Shown: in pieces, positions 46,612 through 55,476 of the stretch
Layout: every line of letters begins with the position of its first letter
Position numbering within the stretch: position 1 is the stretch's first letter
NCBI GenBank assembly: GCA_038238915.1
Contig: JBBSFH010000001.1
Location: 62,001-126,000 of the forward strand
Source of the DNA: JAVVHE01 sp038238915
Lineage (GTDB): Bacteria > Pseudomonadota > Alphaproteobacteria > Sphingomonadales > Sphingomonadaceae
Reading direction: 5' to 3'
Length of the DNA stretch: 64,000 nucleotides
Program-made: the position numbers and the translations under genes
Notes under the pieces: generated by a model
Told to the model about the DNA's origin: nothing
The model's input: only the letters and a program-made list of their open reading frames with translations
Database searches by the model: none

Positions 46612-47949
46612 ATGATCGTTCCGCTCACCACCGGCCAGCGCCTGCGTTCGATCGTTTCGGGATCGGTGGGCAATCTGGTCGAATGGTATGACTGGTATGC
46701 CTACACGGTGCTCGCGCTCTATTTCGCGCCGGTGTTCTTCCCCAGGGGCGATCCAATCGCGCAGCAGCTCGATGCAGCCGCGATCTTCGCGGTAGGCACG
46801 TTCGCGCGGCCGCTTGGCGGGTTGTGGCTGGGGCGGCTTTCGGATCGAAAGGGCCGCAAGGCGGGGCTGCTCGCTTCGATCCTGCTGATGTGCGTGGGCT
46901 CGCTGATCATCGCGCTGTGTCCGGGGGCGAATGACATCGGTGTGGCCGCGCCGATCATCCTTGTTATTGCGCGGCTGTGCCAGGGCTTGTCGGTCGGCGG
47001 CGAGTTCGGCGCGTCGGCGACATACATGTCCGAAATCGCGTCCGCGAAGAACCGCGGCTTCTGGGCGAGCTTCCAATATTGCACGCTTGCGGGCGGGCAG
47101 ATCCTGGCACTGGGCGTGCTGCTGATCCTACAGCGGCTGCTGACCGAGACCGAACTTGCGGCGTGGGGCTGGCGGATCCCGTTTGTGCTCGGAGCGGTGC
47201 TGGCAGTGGTGGGCCTGTACGTGCGCCGCGCGGCAGCCGAAACCCCGGTGTTCCTGAACATGGCGGTGGAGCGTCGTCGCACGTGGAGGGCGGGGCTGCT
47301 CGCCGATCCGGGCGCGCTCCTGACCGTGATCGGCATCACGGCGGGGGGAACGATTGGCTTCTACAGCTTCACGACGTACATGCAGAAATATCTGGTCAAC
47401 GGCGGCCACTGGACCAAGGCGGGGGCGAGCGAGATCGTCGCGGTGGCGCTAATGCTCTACGTGCTCGTCCAGCCGCTGTATGGCGCGCTTTCGGACCGGA
47501 TCGGGCGGCTGAACATGCTGCTCATCTGCGGTGTGCTGGGTGTATTGTTCACAGTGCCGCTGATGCACGCGATCGCGGCGGGTCGCACCTGGGGCGAGGC
47601 GTTGCCGCCGCTGCTCGGCGCGCTCGGTCTGGTAAGCTTCGTCACGTCGATTTCAGGCTTGGTGAAAGCCGAACTGTTCAGCGCGCCCGAGCGCGCGACC
47701 GGGGTAGCGATCGGGCATAGCATCGGCGTCGCGCTGTTCGGCGGGACGACCGAGTGGATCGCGCTCCAGTTCACCAAAGCGGGCCATGGGCCGTGGTATG
47801 CCTGGTATGTGAGCGCGGGCTTCGCGGCATTGCTCGTGGTGGCAATCACGCAGCGCGGCCGCATCCGGCGGGGCCGCATCGAAGCGTCAGACGAGCCAGC
47901 GCCGCCCGCAACGAGCGCGGCGGAGGGCATGCCCTCCCCTATACGGTAA
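46612..47949 (+). CDS. MHS-family MFS transporter (KgtP/ProP-like)
   Basis: 445 residues, 12 membrane helices. Seen: GNLVEWYDWYAYTVLALYFAP and RPLGGLWLGRLSDRKGRK, both typical of metabolite:H+ symporters such as alpha-ketoglutarate permease. Substrate not determinable, but dicarboxylate is likely. It overlaps the end of sufA's gene by 11 bp tail to tail. Confidence 0.88.
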   Translation: MIVPLTTGQRLRSIVSGSVGNLVEWYDWYAYTVLALYFAPVFFPRGDPIAQQLDAAAIFAVGTFARPLGGLWLGRLSDRKGRKAGLLASILLMCVGSLIIALCPGANDIGVAAPIILVIARLCQGLSVGGEFGASATYMSEIASAKNRGFWASFQYCTLAGGQILALGVLLILQRLLTETELAAWGWRIPFVLGAVLAVVGLYVRRAAAETPVFLNMAVERRRTWRAGLLADPGALLTVIGITAGGTIGFYSFTTYMQKYLVNGGHWTKAGASEIVAVALMLYVLVQPLYGALSDRIGRLNMLLICGVLGVLFTVPLMHAIAAGRTWGEALPPLLGALGLVSFVTSISGLVKAELFSAPERATGVAIGHSIGVALFGGTTEWIALQFTKAGHGPWYAWYVSAGFAALLVVAITQRGRIRRGRIEASDEPAPPATSAAEGMPSPIR

Positions 47950-48307
47950 AGCTCTCCCCACAGCCGCATGCGCCCTTGGAGTTGGGGTTGGTGAAGACGA
48001 AGCCGGCGGTGAAATCATCCTCGCGCCAGTCCATCTCGCTGCCAATCAGGTACATGAGGCTGCCGCCATCAACATACAGCGTGGCTTCGGGGGTGGCGAT
48101 CGGTTCGTCGCCGGGCTTGGGGGTGGCGACATAATCGAGGCTGTAGGCGAGGCCCGAACAGCCGCGCTTGGGCGTGGACAGGCGCACGCCCGCCGTACCC
48201 TCGGGGGCTTTGGCCATCAACGTGGCGACGCGCGCCTCCGCGGCAGCCGTGAGGCGGATAGGGGCAGGCCGGGGCCGGCGCGTGGGGGCGATCGTGGCGA
48301 TTTCCAT
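47939..48307 (-). CDS. sufA: SufA-type iron-sulfur carrier protein
   Basis: 122 residues, A-type carrier with the three conserved cysteines in KRGCSGLAY and GACGCGES. It is the last gene of the suf operon; its ATG overlaps the previous stop (TGATG). Passes Fe-S clusters from the SufBCD scaffold to apo-proteins. Confidence 0.92.
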   Translation of the reverse strand: MEIATIAPTRRPRPAPIRLTAAAEARVATLMAKAPEGTAGVRLSTPKRGCSGLAYSLDYVATPKPGDEPIATPEATLYVDGGSLMYLIGSEMDWREDDFTAGFVFTNPNSKGACGCGESFTV

Positions 48308-48672
48308 CACAGCATCCCCAGTTCGAGGCGGGCCTCGTCGGTCATCTTGCTCGGATCCCACGGCGGCTGCCAGACCAGCTCCACCTTCGCGGTTGCCACG
48401 CCGGGCACCGAAGCAACCCGCATCTCGACCTCGCCGGGCATCGATTCTGCGACCGGGCAGTGCGGAGTGGTGAGCGTCATGGTGACAAGCGCGTGGCCGT
48501 CGGTGACCGCCACCCCGTAGATCAGCCCCAGATCGTAGATGTTGACCGGGATTTCGGGATCGAAAATGCCGCGCAGGGCTTCGACCACGGCATCATAGGC
48601 CTCGCCCTCGGTCGCGCTCGGCGGGCGTGCTGCGGGCTCCTTCAGGAACCCATCGAGATAATCATGGCTCAT
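48307..48672 (-). CDS. DUF59/MIP18-type SUF protein (SufT-like)
   Basis: 121 residues, DUF59 core EALRGIFDPEIPVNIYDLGLIYGVAV and LTTPHCPVAESMPGEVE. Known: such proteins sit in alphaproteobacterial suf operons and help Fe-S maturation. ATG overlaps the sufS stop (ATGA). Confidence 0.9.
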   Translation of the reverse strand: MSHDYLDGFLKEPAARPPSATEGEAYDAVVEALRGIFDPEIPVNIYDLGLIYGVAVTDGHALVTMTLTTPHCPVAESMPGEVEMRVASVPGVATAKVELVWQPPWDPSKMTDEARLELGML

Positions 48673-49889
48673 CCGAAAATCCTTCGCACGCGTGCGAGGC
48701 CTTCGACCAGCTTCGCCACATCGTCCTCGTCGTTATAGACCGCGAAACTGGCGCGCGCGGTGGCGGGAACGCCGAGCACCGCCATCAACGGCTGACAGCA
48801 ATGGTGGCCCGCGCGGATCGCGACCCCGCTCTCGTCCAATATGGTGGCGATGTCGTGCGGATGCACGCCCTCCATCGCGAAAGAGACGATGCCCGCGCTG
48901 TCGTCGGGTCCGAACAGGCGCACGGTGTTGATCTGCCGGAGTGCCTCGCGGGCCTGCCTGGCGAGGTGGCGTTCGTGCGCATCGATCTGCGCGAGGCCGA
49001 TGCGCTCCACATAATCCACCGCCGCGTGCAAACCCAGCGCGCCGACGATATGCGGCGTCCCCGCCTCGAACCGGCCCGGCGGGGCTGCGTAGGTGGTGCG
49101 TTCGAAACTCACCGTCTCGATCATCGCGCCGCCGCCCTGCCACGGCGGCATCGCGGCGAGCAGTTCGGCGCGACCCCAGAGCACGCCGATGCCGGTCGGC
49201 CCGTAAAGCTTGTGGCCGCTGAACACGTAGAAGTCCGCGCCGAGTGTGCCCACATCCACCGCGAGGCGCGGCGCGGCCTGGCAGCCGTCGGCGAGCAGCA
49301 GCGCGCCGTGCGCGTGCGCGGCGTCCGCGATGCGCGCGATGTCCGCGACCGAGCCGAGCACGTTCGAGACGTGCGCGATCGCGACCATCTTCGTGCGCGG
49401 GCCGATCATGGCGATCAGCGCAGCCTCGTCGATGCGGCCGTCTAGCGTAATGGGCGCAACATCGATGTGCGCGCCGACGCGCTCGGCCAGCATCTGCCAC
49501 GGCACGATGTTGCTGTGATGTTCAAGCTGGCTCAGCAGGATGCGGTCGCCCGCGCGGACGTTGGCGTTGCCCCAGCTCTGCGCGACCAAGTTGATGCTTT
49601 CGGTCGCGCCGCGCGTGAAGATCACCTCGTCCGCACGCGCGCCGATGAACCGCGCCACCGCCGAGCGCGCGGCTTCGTAGGCAACCGTCATATCGGCCGA
49701 GCGCGCGTAGACGCCGCGATGGACGGTGGCGTAATCGCGGTCGTAGCCGCGCGCGATCGCATCGATAACCGCCTGGGGCTTCTGTGCGGTGGCGGCGCTG
49801 TCCAGATAGGCCCAGCCGGACGGGATCGCGGGGAAGTCCGCGCGCCTGCTGGCGGGATCGGCGCGCAGCCGTGCCGCGGCCGCGCTCAC
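48669..49889 (-). CDS. sufS: Cysteine desulfurase SufS
   Basis: 406 residues, class V PLP enzyme. Seen: RGATESINLVAQSWG, the PLP lysine in VFSGHKLYGPTG, and the active-site cysteine region RAGHHCCQPLM. It supplies persulfide sulfur. GTG start at 49889 overlaps the sufD stop (GTGA), with GGAGG upstream inside sufD. Confidence 0.95.
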   Translation of the reverse strand: MSAAAARLRADPASRRADFPAIPSGWAYLDSAATAQKPQAVIDAIARGYDRDYATVHRGVYARSADMTVAYEAARSAVARFIGARADEVIFTRGATESINLVAQSWGNANVRAGDRILLSQLEHHSNIVPWQMLAERVGAHIDVAPITLDGRIDEAALIAMIGPRTKMVAIAHVSNVLGSVADIARIADAAHAHGALLLADGCQAAPRLAVDVGTLGADFYVFSGHKLYGPTGIGVLWGRAELLAAMPPWQGGGAMIETVSFERTTYAAPPGRFEAGTPHIVGALGLHAAVDYVERIGLAQIDAHERHLARQAREALRQINTVRLFGPDDSAGIVSFAMEGVHPHDIATILDESGVAIRAGHHCCQPLMAVLGVPATARASFAVYNDEDDVAKLVEGLARVRRIFG

Positions 49890-50959
49890 TTGCCCGCCTC
49901 CAGCCACGCGAACGCGTCGTGCTCGAAAGCGTCGCGCACCGCCGCGTCGCCCGACTGCCCCAGCGCCTGCGCGAGGAAGGCCTGCGTCATCAGCGCGCGC
50001 GCGCGCACCGGCGGCACGCCGCGCTGCGCCAGATAGAACAGCGCATTCGCATCGAGCTCGCCCACCGCGCAGCCGTGCGCGGCCTTCACATCATCCGCAA
50101 AAATCTCCAGCTCGGGCTTGGCGTTGATGGTCGCGGTGCGGTCCATCAGCAGCCCGCGCAAGGATTGCTCGGCGTTCGATCGCTGCGCATCACGCGCGAT
50201 CGCCACCTTCGCCGCGATCGACGCCACGCCCAGCCCACGCGCCACCGCGCGCCATGTCTGGCGCGACGCGGTATCGGGCGCGGCGTGGGTGATCACGCTC
50301 GTAATGTCGTGTTTGGCGGTTGCGTCCGCCAGTATCACGCCGTCCACGCTCGCGAAAGCGCCCGGCGCATTCAGCGATACATGCGTCTGAGCGCGCGCGC
50401 TCGCCTCGCCGCCGAGCAGCGTCAGCCCCGCATAGCTTGCGCCCTGGCCGACGCGCACGTTCGTCGTCTCGGTCGCGGCGCCCGCGCGCTCGAAGCGGCG
50501 CACATGGCGCATCAGCCGCGCGCCCTGCGCAAGATCGATCTCGACGGCAAGGTTCGCCCAGGCAGGCGCATCGCCGAGCTGCACATAGGTCTCGACGACC
50601 GACGCCTGCGCGTCTGCCGCGAGCGTGTAGCAATGCGCGACGTGCGATGGCCCGCCGGTGGCAAAGTGCACGATCTCGATCAGCCCGGCGGACGCATGTT
50701 CCGCGCCCAGATCGAGCGCCACGCCGCGCCCCCGCGCGCCATCGGACAGCGGCTGCCCGCCGCGCTCCTCGTCGCGTCCGATTGTGTGGCGCGTGATTGC
50801 GACACCATCGACGAACACCCAGAGCGGCCCGTCGCCCACCCGCCACGCCGCCGCATCGGGCGTGCCATCGTTCGCCGCCGCCTGCACCAGCGCGCCCGCG
50901 ACGCCTGAGAGATCGCTCCAGCGCCATTCCTCTTGGGCTCGGGTGGGAAGCGCGCTCAC
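49886..50959 (-). CDS. sufD: SUF scaffold subunit SufD
   Basis: 357 residues, SufBD beta-helix family; the C-terminal part has IFADDVKAAHGCAVGELDANALFYLAQRGV, the typical SufBD signature. Forms SufBC2D with SufB and SufC. GTG start at 50959 overlaps the sufC stop (GTGA). Confidence 0.94.
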   Translation of the reverse strand: MSALPTRAQEEWRWSDLSGVAGALVQAAANDGTPDAAAWRVGDGPLWVFVDGVAITRHTIGRDEERGGQPLSDGARGRGVALDLGAEHASAGLIEIVHFATGGPSHVAHCYTLAADAQASVVETYVQLGDAPAWANLAVEIDLAQGARLMRHVRRFERAGAATETTNVRVGQGASYAGLTLLGGEASARAQTHVSLNAPGAFASVDGVILADATAKHDITSVITHAAPDTASRQTWRAVARGLGVASIAAKVAIARDAQRSNAEQSLRGLLMDRTATINAKPELEIFADDVKAAHGCAVGELDANALFYLAQRGVPPVRARALMTQAFLAQALGQSGDAAVRDAFEHDAFAWLEAGK

Positions 50960-51699
50960 GCCGCTGCCCGCACGTAGCCCTGTGCCTCGAGCTCGTGCGC
51001 GAGTTCGGGGCCGCCCGAGCGTTCGATGCGGCCCGCCACGAGCACATGCACCCGGTCCGGCCGCACATAATCGAGCAGGCGCTGATAATGCGTGATCATC
51101 AGGAACGCGCGCGCGGGCGAACGCATCGCGTTGATCCCGTCCGCGACCACGCGCAGCGCATCGATATCCAGCCCGCTATCGGTCTCGTCGAGCACCGCGA
51201 GCCGGGGTTTGGCGAGCGCCATCTGCACCATTTCGTGGCGCTTCTTCTCGCCGCCCGAAAAGCCGACGTTCACCGGGCGCTTCATCATGTCCATCGACAG
51301 GCCGAGCCGTTCGGCTTCGGCGCGCGCCATCTTGAGATATTCGCCCGCGCCAAGTTCGGCCTCGCCCCGATGCTTGCGCTGCGCGTTCAGCGCCTCGCGC
51401 ATGAAGGCCACCCCCGAGACGCCGGGGATTTCGACCGGATACTGGAACCCCAGGAACAGCCCGGCGGCGGCGCGCTCATGCGGGGCGAGCGCGAGCAAGT
51501 CCGCCCCGTCCAGCATCACCGACCCGCCGGTAACATCATACCCTGGCCGCCCGGCGAGCACATAGGCGAGCGTGGATTTGCCTGCCCCGTTCGGACCCAT
51601 GATCGCGTGTACCTCCCCCGCGCCGACCGACAGGGTCAGTCCATTCAAAATCGACTTGCCATCGACTTGCGCGTGGAGGTCTTCGATTTCGAGCATCAT
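50956..51699 (-). CDS. sufC: SUF scaffold ATPase SufC
   Basis: About 247 residues: Walker A MGPNGAGKST, Q-loop GFQYPVEIPGV, signature FSGGEKKRHEM, Walker B RLAVLDETDSGLDI. The sequence begins ATGATG; the first ATG (51699) overlaps the upstream stop as ATGA and has the better ribosome-binding-site spacing. Confidence 0.95.
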   Translation of the reverse strand: MMLEIEDLHAQVDGKSILNGLTLSVGAGEVHAIMGPNGAGKSTLAYVLAGRPGYDVTGGSVMLDGADLLALAPHERAAAGLFLGFQYPVEIPGVSGVAFMREALNAQRKHRGEAELGAGEYLKMARAEAERLGLSMDMMKRPVNVGFSGGEKKRHEMVQMALAKPRLAVLDETDSGLDIDALRVVADGINAMRSPARAFLMITHYQRLLDYVRPDRVHVLVAGRIERSGGPELAHELEAQGYVRAAA

Positions 51700-52115
51700 T
51701 TCGCTTTTCCGGGGTTCTGCCGCTCGACGATCGTGATCACGGCGCGCGCGCGGATATCGTCTTCGAGGTCTTTGATCGATGCGTCGGCAACATTGGCGGC
51801 CTGGCCGGACGAAGTCTTGGGATGACCCGTCCGGTAGAAGTCCGCAGTCTTCGCTGCGAGCGCCGCGCGCGCGGGGGCGCATTCATGTTCGAAGCGGTAG
51901 GCGAGCGTGCCCGCCACCTCGTCCGTGACCGGCGCGGTGCGCGCCTTGGTATCGACGCAGGCACCGTAAGCAAGCGTGAGCCGATCGACCTCGGCACGCG
52001 CGGCCTCGCCCTGCGCGGGCTGTCGAGCTGGTGGGGACTTGTCGCAAGCCGCCAGCACCAGCATCAATAAAACCGTGGGTAGCGCGATGATCCGCGCCGC
52101 AGGAACCCGGATCAA
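51696..52115 (-). CDS. Lipoprotein gene inside the suf operon
   Basis: 139 residues. Signal segment RIIALPTVLLMLVLAAC with a lipobox cysteine near residue 24, then a helical part (RLTLAYGACVDTKARTAPVTDE, EHECAPARAALAAKTADFYR) with two more cysteines. No family recognised beyond a sphingomonad-type hypothetical. TTG start at 52115 overlaps the sufB stop (TTGA) with GGAGGGGAG upstream. Position between sufB and sufC is unusual; link to Fe-S assembly is only contextual. Confidence 0.7.
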   Translation of the reverse strand: MIRVPAARIIALPTVLLMLVLAACDKSPPARQPAQGEAARAEVDRLTLAYGACVDTKARTAPVTDEVAGTLAYRFEHECAPARAALAAKTADFYRTGHPKTSSGQAANVADASIKDLEDDIRARAVITIVERQNPGKAK

Positions 52116-53587
52116 CCGACGCTCCCCTCCAGGTTCACGCCAAGCAGCTTCTGCGCCTCGACTGCAAACTCCATCGGCAGTTGCTGGAGCACCTCGCGGC
52201 AAAAACCATTGACGATCAGCGCGACTGCGGCCTCGGGATCCAGCCCACGCGACTGGGCGTAGAACATCTGGTCGTCGCTGATCTTGGACGTGGTTGCTTC
52301 ATGCTCGATCTGCGCCGAGGGATTCTTGACCTCGATATAGGGCACGGTGTGCGCGCCGCACTTGTCACCCAGCAGCAGCGAATCGCACTGCGTGTAGTTG
52401 CGCGCGCCCTCGGCGGACGGCCCGATGCGCACCAGCCCGCGATAGGTCGAATTGCTGCGCCCCGCCGAAATCCCCTTCGCCACGATGCGGCTGCGCGTGC
52501 CCTTGCCCAGATGGATCATCTTGGTGCCGGTATCAGCCTGCTGGCGGTTGTTGGTGAGCGCGACCGAATAGAACTCGCCCTGCGAATAATCGCCCGCAAG
52601 CACGCAGGACGGATATTTCCAGGTGACTGCCGATCCGGTCTCGACTTGGGTCCACGAAATCTTCGAATGCGCTCCCCGGCACAGCCCCCGCTTGGTGACG
52701 AAGTTGTAGATGCCCCCGACGCCCTCGGCGTTGCCCGGATACCAGTTCTGCACGGTCGAATATTTGATCTCGGCGTGCGCACCCGCGATCAACTCGACCA
52801 CGGCCGCGTGCAACTGGTTCTCATCGCGCATCGGCGCGGTGCAGCCTTCGAGATAGGAGACATAGGCCCCATCCTCGACGACGATCAGCGTGCGCTCGAA
52901 CTGGCCGGTGTTTTCGGCATTGATCCGGAAATAGGTCGAAAGCTCCATCGGACAGCGCACGCCTTCGGGCACGAACACGAAGGTACCGTCGCTGAATACT
53001 GCGCTGTTCAATGCCGCGAAATAATTGTCGTGCGCGGGCACGACCGATCCCATGTGCTTGCGCACGAGCTCCGGGAAGTCGTGCACCGCCTCGGAAATGG
53101 ACCGGAAGATTACCCCCGCGCGCTCCAGTTCGGCGCGGAACGTGGTCGCAACCGACACACTGTCGAACACCGCATCCACCGCCACGCGCCGCGCGCCCTC
53201 CACCCCCGCGAGCACTTCCTGCTCGCGGATGGGGATGCCCAGCTTCTCGTAGGTGCGCCGGATTTCGGGATCGAGTTCGTCCAGAGAGCCGATCGTCACC
53301 TTCGCCTTTGGCGCGGCGTAATAATACGCGTCCTGGTAATCGATCGGCGGGATATCGAGCTTCGCCCAGTCGGGCGGCGTCATCGTCAGCCAGCGCCGAT
53401 ACGCCTTCAGCCGCCATTCGAGCAGCCACGCGGGCTCGCCCTTCTTGGCCGAGATGAAGCGCACCGTATCCTCGCTCAACCCCTTGGGCGCGAACTCGGT
53501 CTCCACATCGACCGAGAAGCCCCACTTGTACGTCGCCGCCTCGTCCGCCAGCGCGGTCGCCTCGGCGTTCGGTCCCTCATAATCCAT
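52112..53587 (-). CDS. sufB: SUF scaffold subunit SufB
   Basis: 491 residues of the SufB core: GVGGIYNFVTKRGLC, GSAVTWKYPSCVL, AGRSNSTYRGLV, NYTQCDSLLLGDKCGAHTVPYIEVKN, TSKISDDQMFYAQSRGLDPEAA. The ATG at 53587 overlaps the rrf2 stop (TGATG). The frame stays open upstream through the regulator gene, which is a real gene in another frame. Confidence 0.96.
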   Translation of the reverse strand: MDYEGPNAEATALADEAATYKWGFSVDVETEFAPKGLSEDTVRFISAKKGEPAWLLEWRLKAYRRWLTMTPPDWAKLDIPPIDYQDAYYYAAPKAKVTIGSLDELDPEIRRTYEKLGIPIREQEVLAGVEGARRVAVDAVFDSVSVATTFRAELERAGVIFRSISEAVHDFPELVRKHMGSVVPAHDNYFAALNSAVFSDGTFVFVPEGVRCPMELSTYFRINAENTGQFERTLIVVEDGAYVSYLEGCTAPMRDENQLHAAVVELIAGAHAEIKYSTVQNWYPGNAEGVGGIYNFVTKRGLCRGAHSKISWTQVETGSAVTWKYPSCVLAGDYSQGEFYSVALTNNRQQADTGTKMIHLGKGTRSRIVAKGISAGRSNSTYRGLVRIGPSAEGARNYTQCDSLLLGDKCGAHTVPYIEVKNPSAQIEHEATTSKISDDQMFYAQSRGLDPEAAVALIVNGFCREVLQQLPMEFAVEAQKLLGVNLEGSVG

Positions 53588-53997
53588 CACGCGATCCTCC
53601 GCCCCGCCAATTGCCCCAATGTCACCGCCGCCAGTGCGCCGCGCACCGCGTTGTTGACACCCGGCCAATGGTCGCGCGCGGTGCAGCCCTGATTGATCTC
53701 GCAGGTATCGTTGCCGCGCGCCACGCACGCGGTGAGCGCGATCGGCCCGTCCACCGCCTCCACGATATCCGCGAGCGTGATCGTCTCGGGGCAGCGCGAC
53801 AGCTTGAACCCGCCGCCCACCCCGCGCGAGGACACCAGCAGACCCGCCCGCGCCAAGGCGTTCAGCAGTTTGGCGGCGGTTGGCATCGGCAAGCCTGTCT
53901 TGCCCGCGATGCGCGTCGCGGACGCGCAGCCGTCGCAACGCGCGGCCTCCGTCATCACGACGACCGCATAATCGGCCAGATTGGTCAGGCGCATCAT
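53587..53997 (-). CDS. Rrf2-family Fe-S regulator of the suf operon
   Basis: 136 residues: winged helix (TNLADYAVVVMTEAA, MPTAAKLLNALARAGLLVSSRGVGGG) and three cysteines in CVARGNDTCEINQGC for a 2Fe-2S cluster, as in IscR/SufR-type sensors. First gene of the suf operon; a dyad lies just 5' of the ATG (ATGATG start). Confidence 0.92.
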   Translation of the reverse strand: MMRLTNLADYAVVVMTEAARCDGCASATRIAGKTGLPMPTAAKLLNALARAGLLVSSRGVGGGFKLSRCPETITLADIVEAVDGPIALTACVARGNDTCEINQGCTARDHWPGVNNAVRGALAAVTLGQLAGRRIA

Positions 53998-54002
53998 ATA
54001 AT

Positions 54003-54014
54003 CGGAGTGCTCCG
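54003..54014. promoter_or_regulatory. Dyad just upstream of the suf regulator
   Basis: CGGAG-TG-CTCCG, six bp before the start of the Rrf2 gene, followed by a third CTCCG. Likely to overlap the ribosome-binding/promoter region and a candidate autoregulatory operator. Inference only. Confidence 0.4.
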
Positions 54015-54055
54015 CTCCGGTATCAGATGGGCCACAGCGGGGTCACGATCAACCC

Positions 54056-54355
54056 TTAGCCGCGTGGCTGGCCGTCAGCGGGATAGACTTGCCTCCACGC
54101 GGTGATCGCAACGCTCTGGAACAGGCCAGCTAGCGAATAGGGGTCGTCGGCGGCGAATTGGTACGCGGCGCGCCGATCGACGCAGTCCACGATCAGCAGG
54201 CTGCCCATCGGCGTGCCTGCCAGGTCCAGAAGCGGCCCGGCGGTGAAGATCCGCGATGCGAGGCCCGCGAGATACGCAAGGTGCGACGTGCGTGTTTGCG
54301 CGCGCAATGCGCCGCTTTCGGGCTTGTCGAGACAGTGAATGGCAAACAAGGGCAT
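54056..54355 (-). CDS. YciI-family protein
   Basis: 99 residues of the YciI/YCII fold: MPLFAIHCLDKPESGALRAQTRTSHLAYL and DPYSLAGLFQSVAITAWRQV. Function of the family unclear. ATG at 54355 follows GGGGGAG. Confidence 0.87.
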   Translation of the reverse strand: MPLFAIHCLDKPESGALRAQTRTSHLAYLAGLASRIFTAGPLLDLAGTPMGSLLIVDCVDRRAAYQFAADDPYSLAGLFQSVAITAWRQVYPADGQPRG

Positions 54356-54435
54356 ATGGCGCTCCCCCGGGCGCGCCCACCCGCGCCCCTGCACGTCTTA
54401 GACTGGCAGGGGCGAGACCGAAAGCCCATCGCAAA

Positions 54436-54464
54436 CGCGCCGCCCCCATCGAGGGGGCGGCGCG
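54436..54464 (-). terminator. Terminator after mucR
   Basis: A perfect 12-bp stem (CGCGCCGCCCCC / GGGGGCGGCGCG) with a 5-nt loop; on the - strand it is followed by TTTG. Lies 9 nt past the mucR stop. Confidence 0.8.
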
Positions 54465-54472
54465 TATCGGGT

Positions 54473-54904
54473 CTAGCGCTTGCCTGCGGCCGGAGTGGCG
54501 GTACGCTTGGTGCCAAGACCGATTTTCTTGGCCAGCGTCCGGCGCTGTTGCGCGTAGTTGGGGGCGACCATCGGGTAATCGTTGGCCAGGCCCCACTTGG
54601 TCCGGTAGTCGTCGGGCGTCATCGAATAGTGCGTCATCAGGTGGCGCTTGAGCATCTTCAATTTCTTGCCGTCCTCGAGGCACACGATGTAGTCGGGCTT
54701 GATCGAGGAACGAATCGAAACGGCGGGTTCCTGCTTCATCTCGGGGGGCTTGGCTTCGGTGCCGAGCTTGGCGAGCGTGTTGAACACATGCTCGATCAGG
54801 TGCGGGACGTCAGACACGGCAACGGTGTTGTTGGCGACGTGGCTCGACACGATTTCAGAGGTCAGCGTCAGAAGGCCCTCATGGGCCTCGGTGCGATCGT
54901 TCAT
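54473..54904 (-). CDS. MucR-family transcriptional regulator
   Basis: 143 residues. Seen: DYIVCLEDGKKLKMLKRHLMTHYSMTPDDYRTKWGL, the prokaryotic zinc finger of the MucR/Ros family, then DYPMVAPNYAQQRRTLAKKIGLG. Known: H-NS-like global regulators of surface and cell-cycle genes in alphaproteobacteria. Monocistronic with its own terminator. Confidence 0.95.
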   Translation of the reverse strand: MNDRTEAHEGLLTLTSEIVSSHVANNTVAVSDVPHLIEHVFNTLAKLGTEAKPPEMKQEPAVSIRSSIKPDYIVCLEDGKKLKMLKRHLMTHYSMTPDDYRTKWGLANDYPMVAPNYAQQRRTLAKKIGLGTKRTATPAAGKR

Positions 54905-55017
54905 TTGGTATGGTTCCCTTTAAAGCAAAACTTACAGGTATTGCTGGCGCGCTATGGTCCGTGTTTGGACCAATTGCAAGCCTGTTCTTGGAAATATAAT
55001 CGCACTTTACTATCGAA

Positions 55018-55476
55018 TCACAGGCAACGTCGCATCGTGATCGCGTCATGGCGACGCTTGTCCGCACCCGCATAGTAACCCTTGCGTCGCCCAACCGCTT
55101 GAAAGCCGTGGCTCGCGTATAGGGAGCCTGCAGCGGTGTTCGCGTCGCGCACTTCGAGGAAGATCGTCGCGGCGCCAAGCAGGCGCACCTGCTCGATCGC
55201 GCGCGCGATCAGTGTGGCTGCCAGCCCGCGTCGACGCCAGGTGGGCGCAACCGCGACGAGCAGGAGCTCGGCCTCTTCGGCGGCGTAGCGCGCGAGACTG
55301 AATCCCACGACCTGACCGTTATTCAACGCAACTTCGCCGACACGGTCGTCACTCGCCAGCGCGCCTGCAACCTGTGCGTTGTTCCAGATTTCACCGAAGC
55401 GCGGATCGAACGATGCCTCGATCACCACGAGAATTGCCGATGTGTGCGCGGGCGTCGCGCGGGCGAAGGCGATCAT
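55018..55476 (-). CDS. rimI: Ribosomal-protein alanine N-acetyltransferase (RimI-like)
   Basis: 152 residues, GNAT fold with VAPTWRRRGLAATLIARAIE (acetyl-CoA loop) and FLEVRDANTAAGSLYASHGF. The ATG at 55476 overlaps the tsaB stop (ATGA), the usual tsaB-rimI pair. Confidence 0.88.
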   Translation of the reverse strand: MIAFARATPAHTSAILVVIEASFDPRFGEIWNNAQVAGALASDDRVGEVALNNGQVVGFSLARYAAEEAELLLVAVAPTWRRRGLAATLIARAIEQVRLLGAATIFLEVRDANTAAGSLYASHGFQAVGRRKGYYAGADKRRHDAITMRRCL

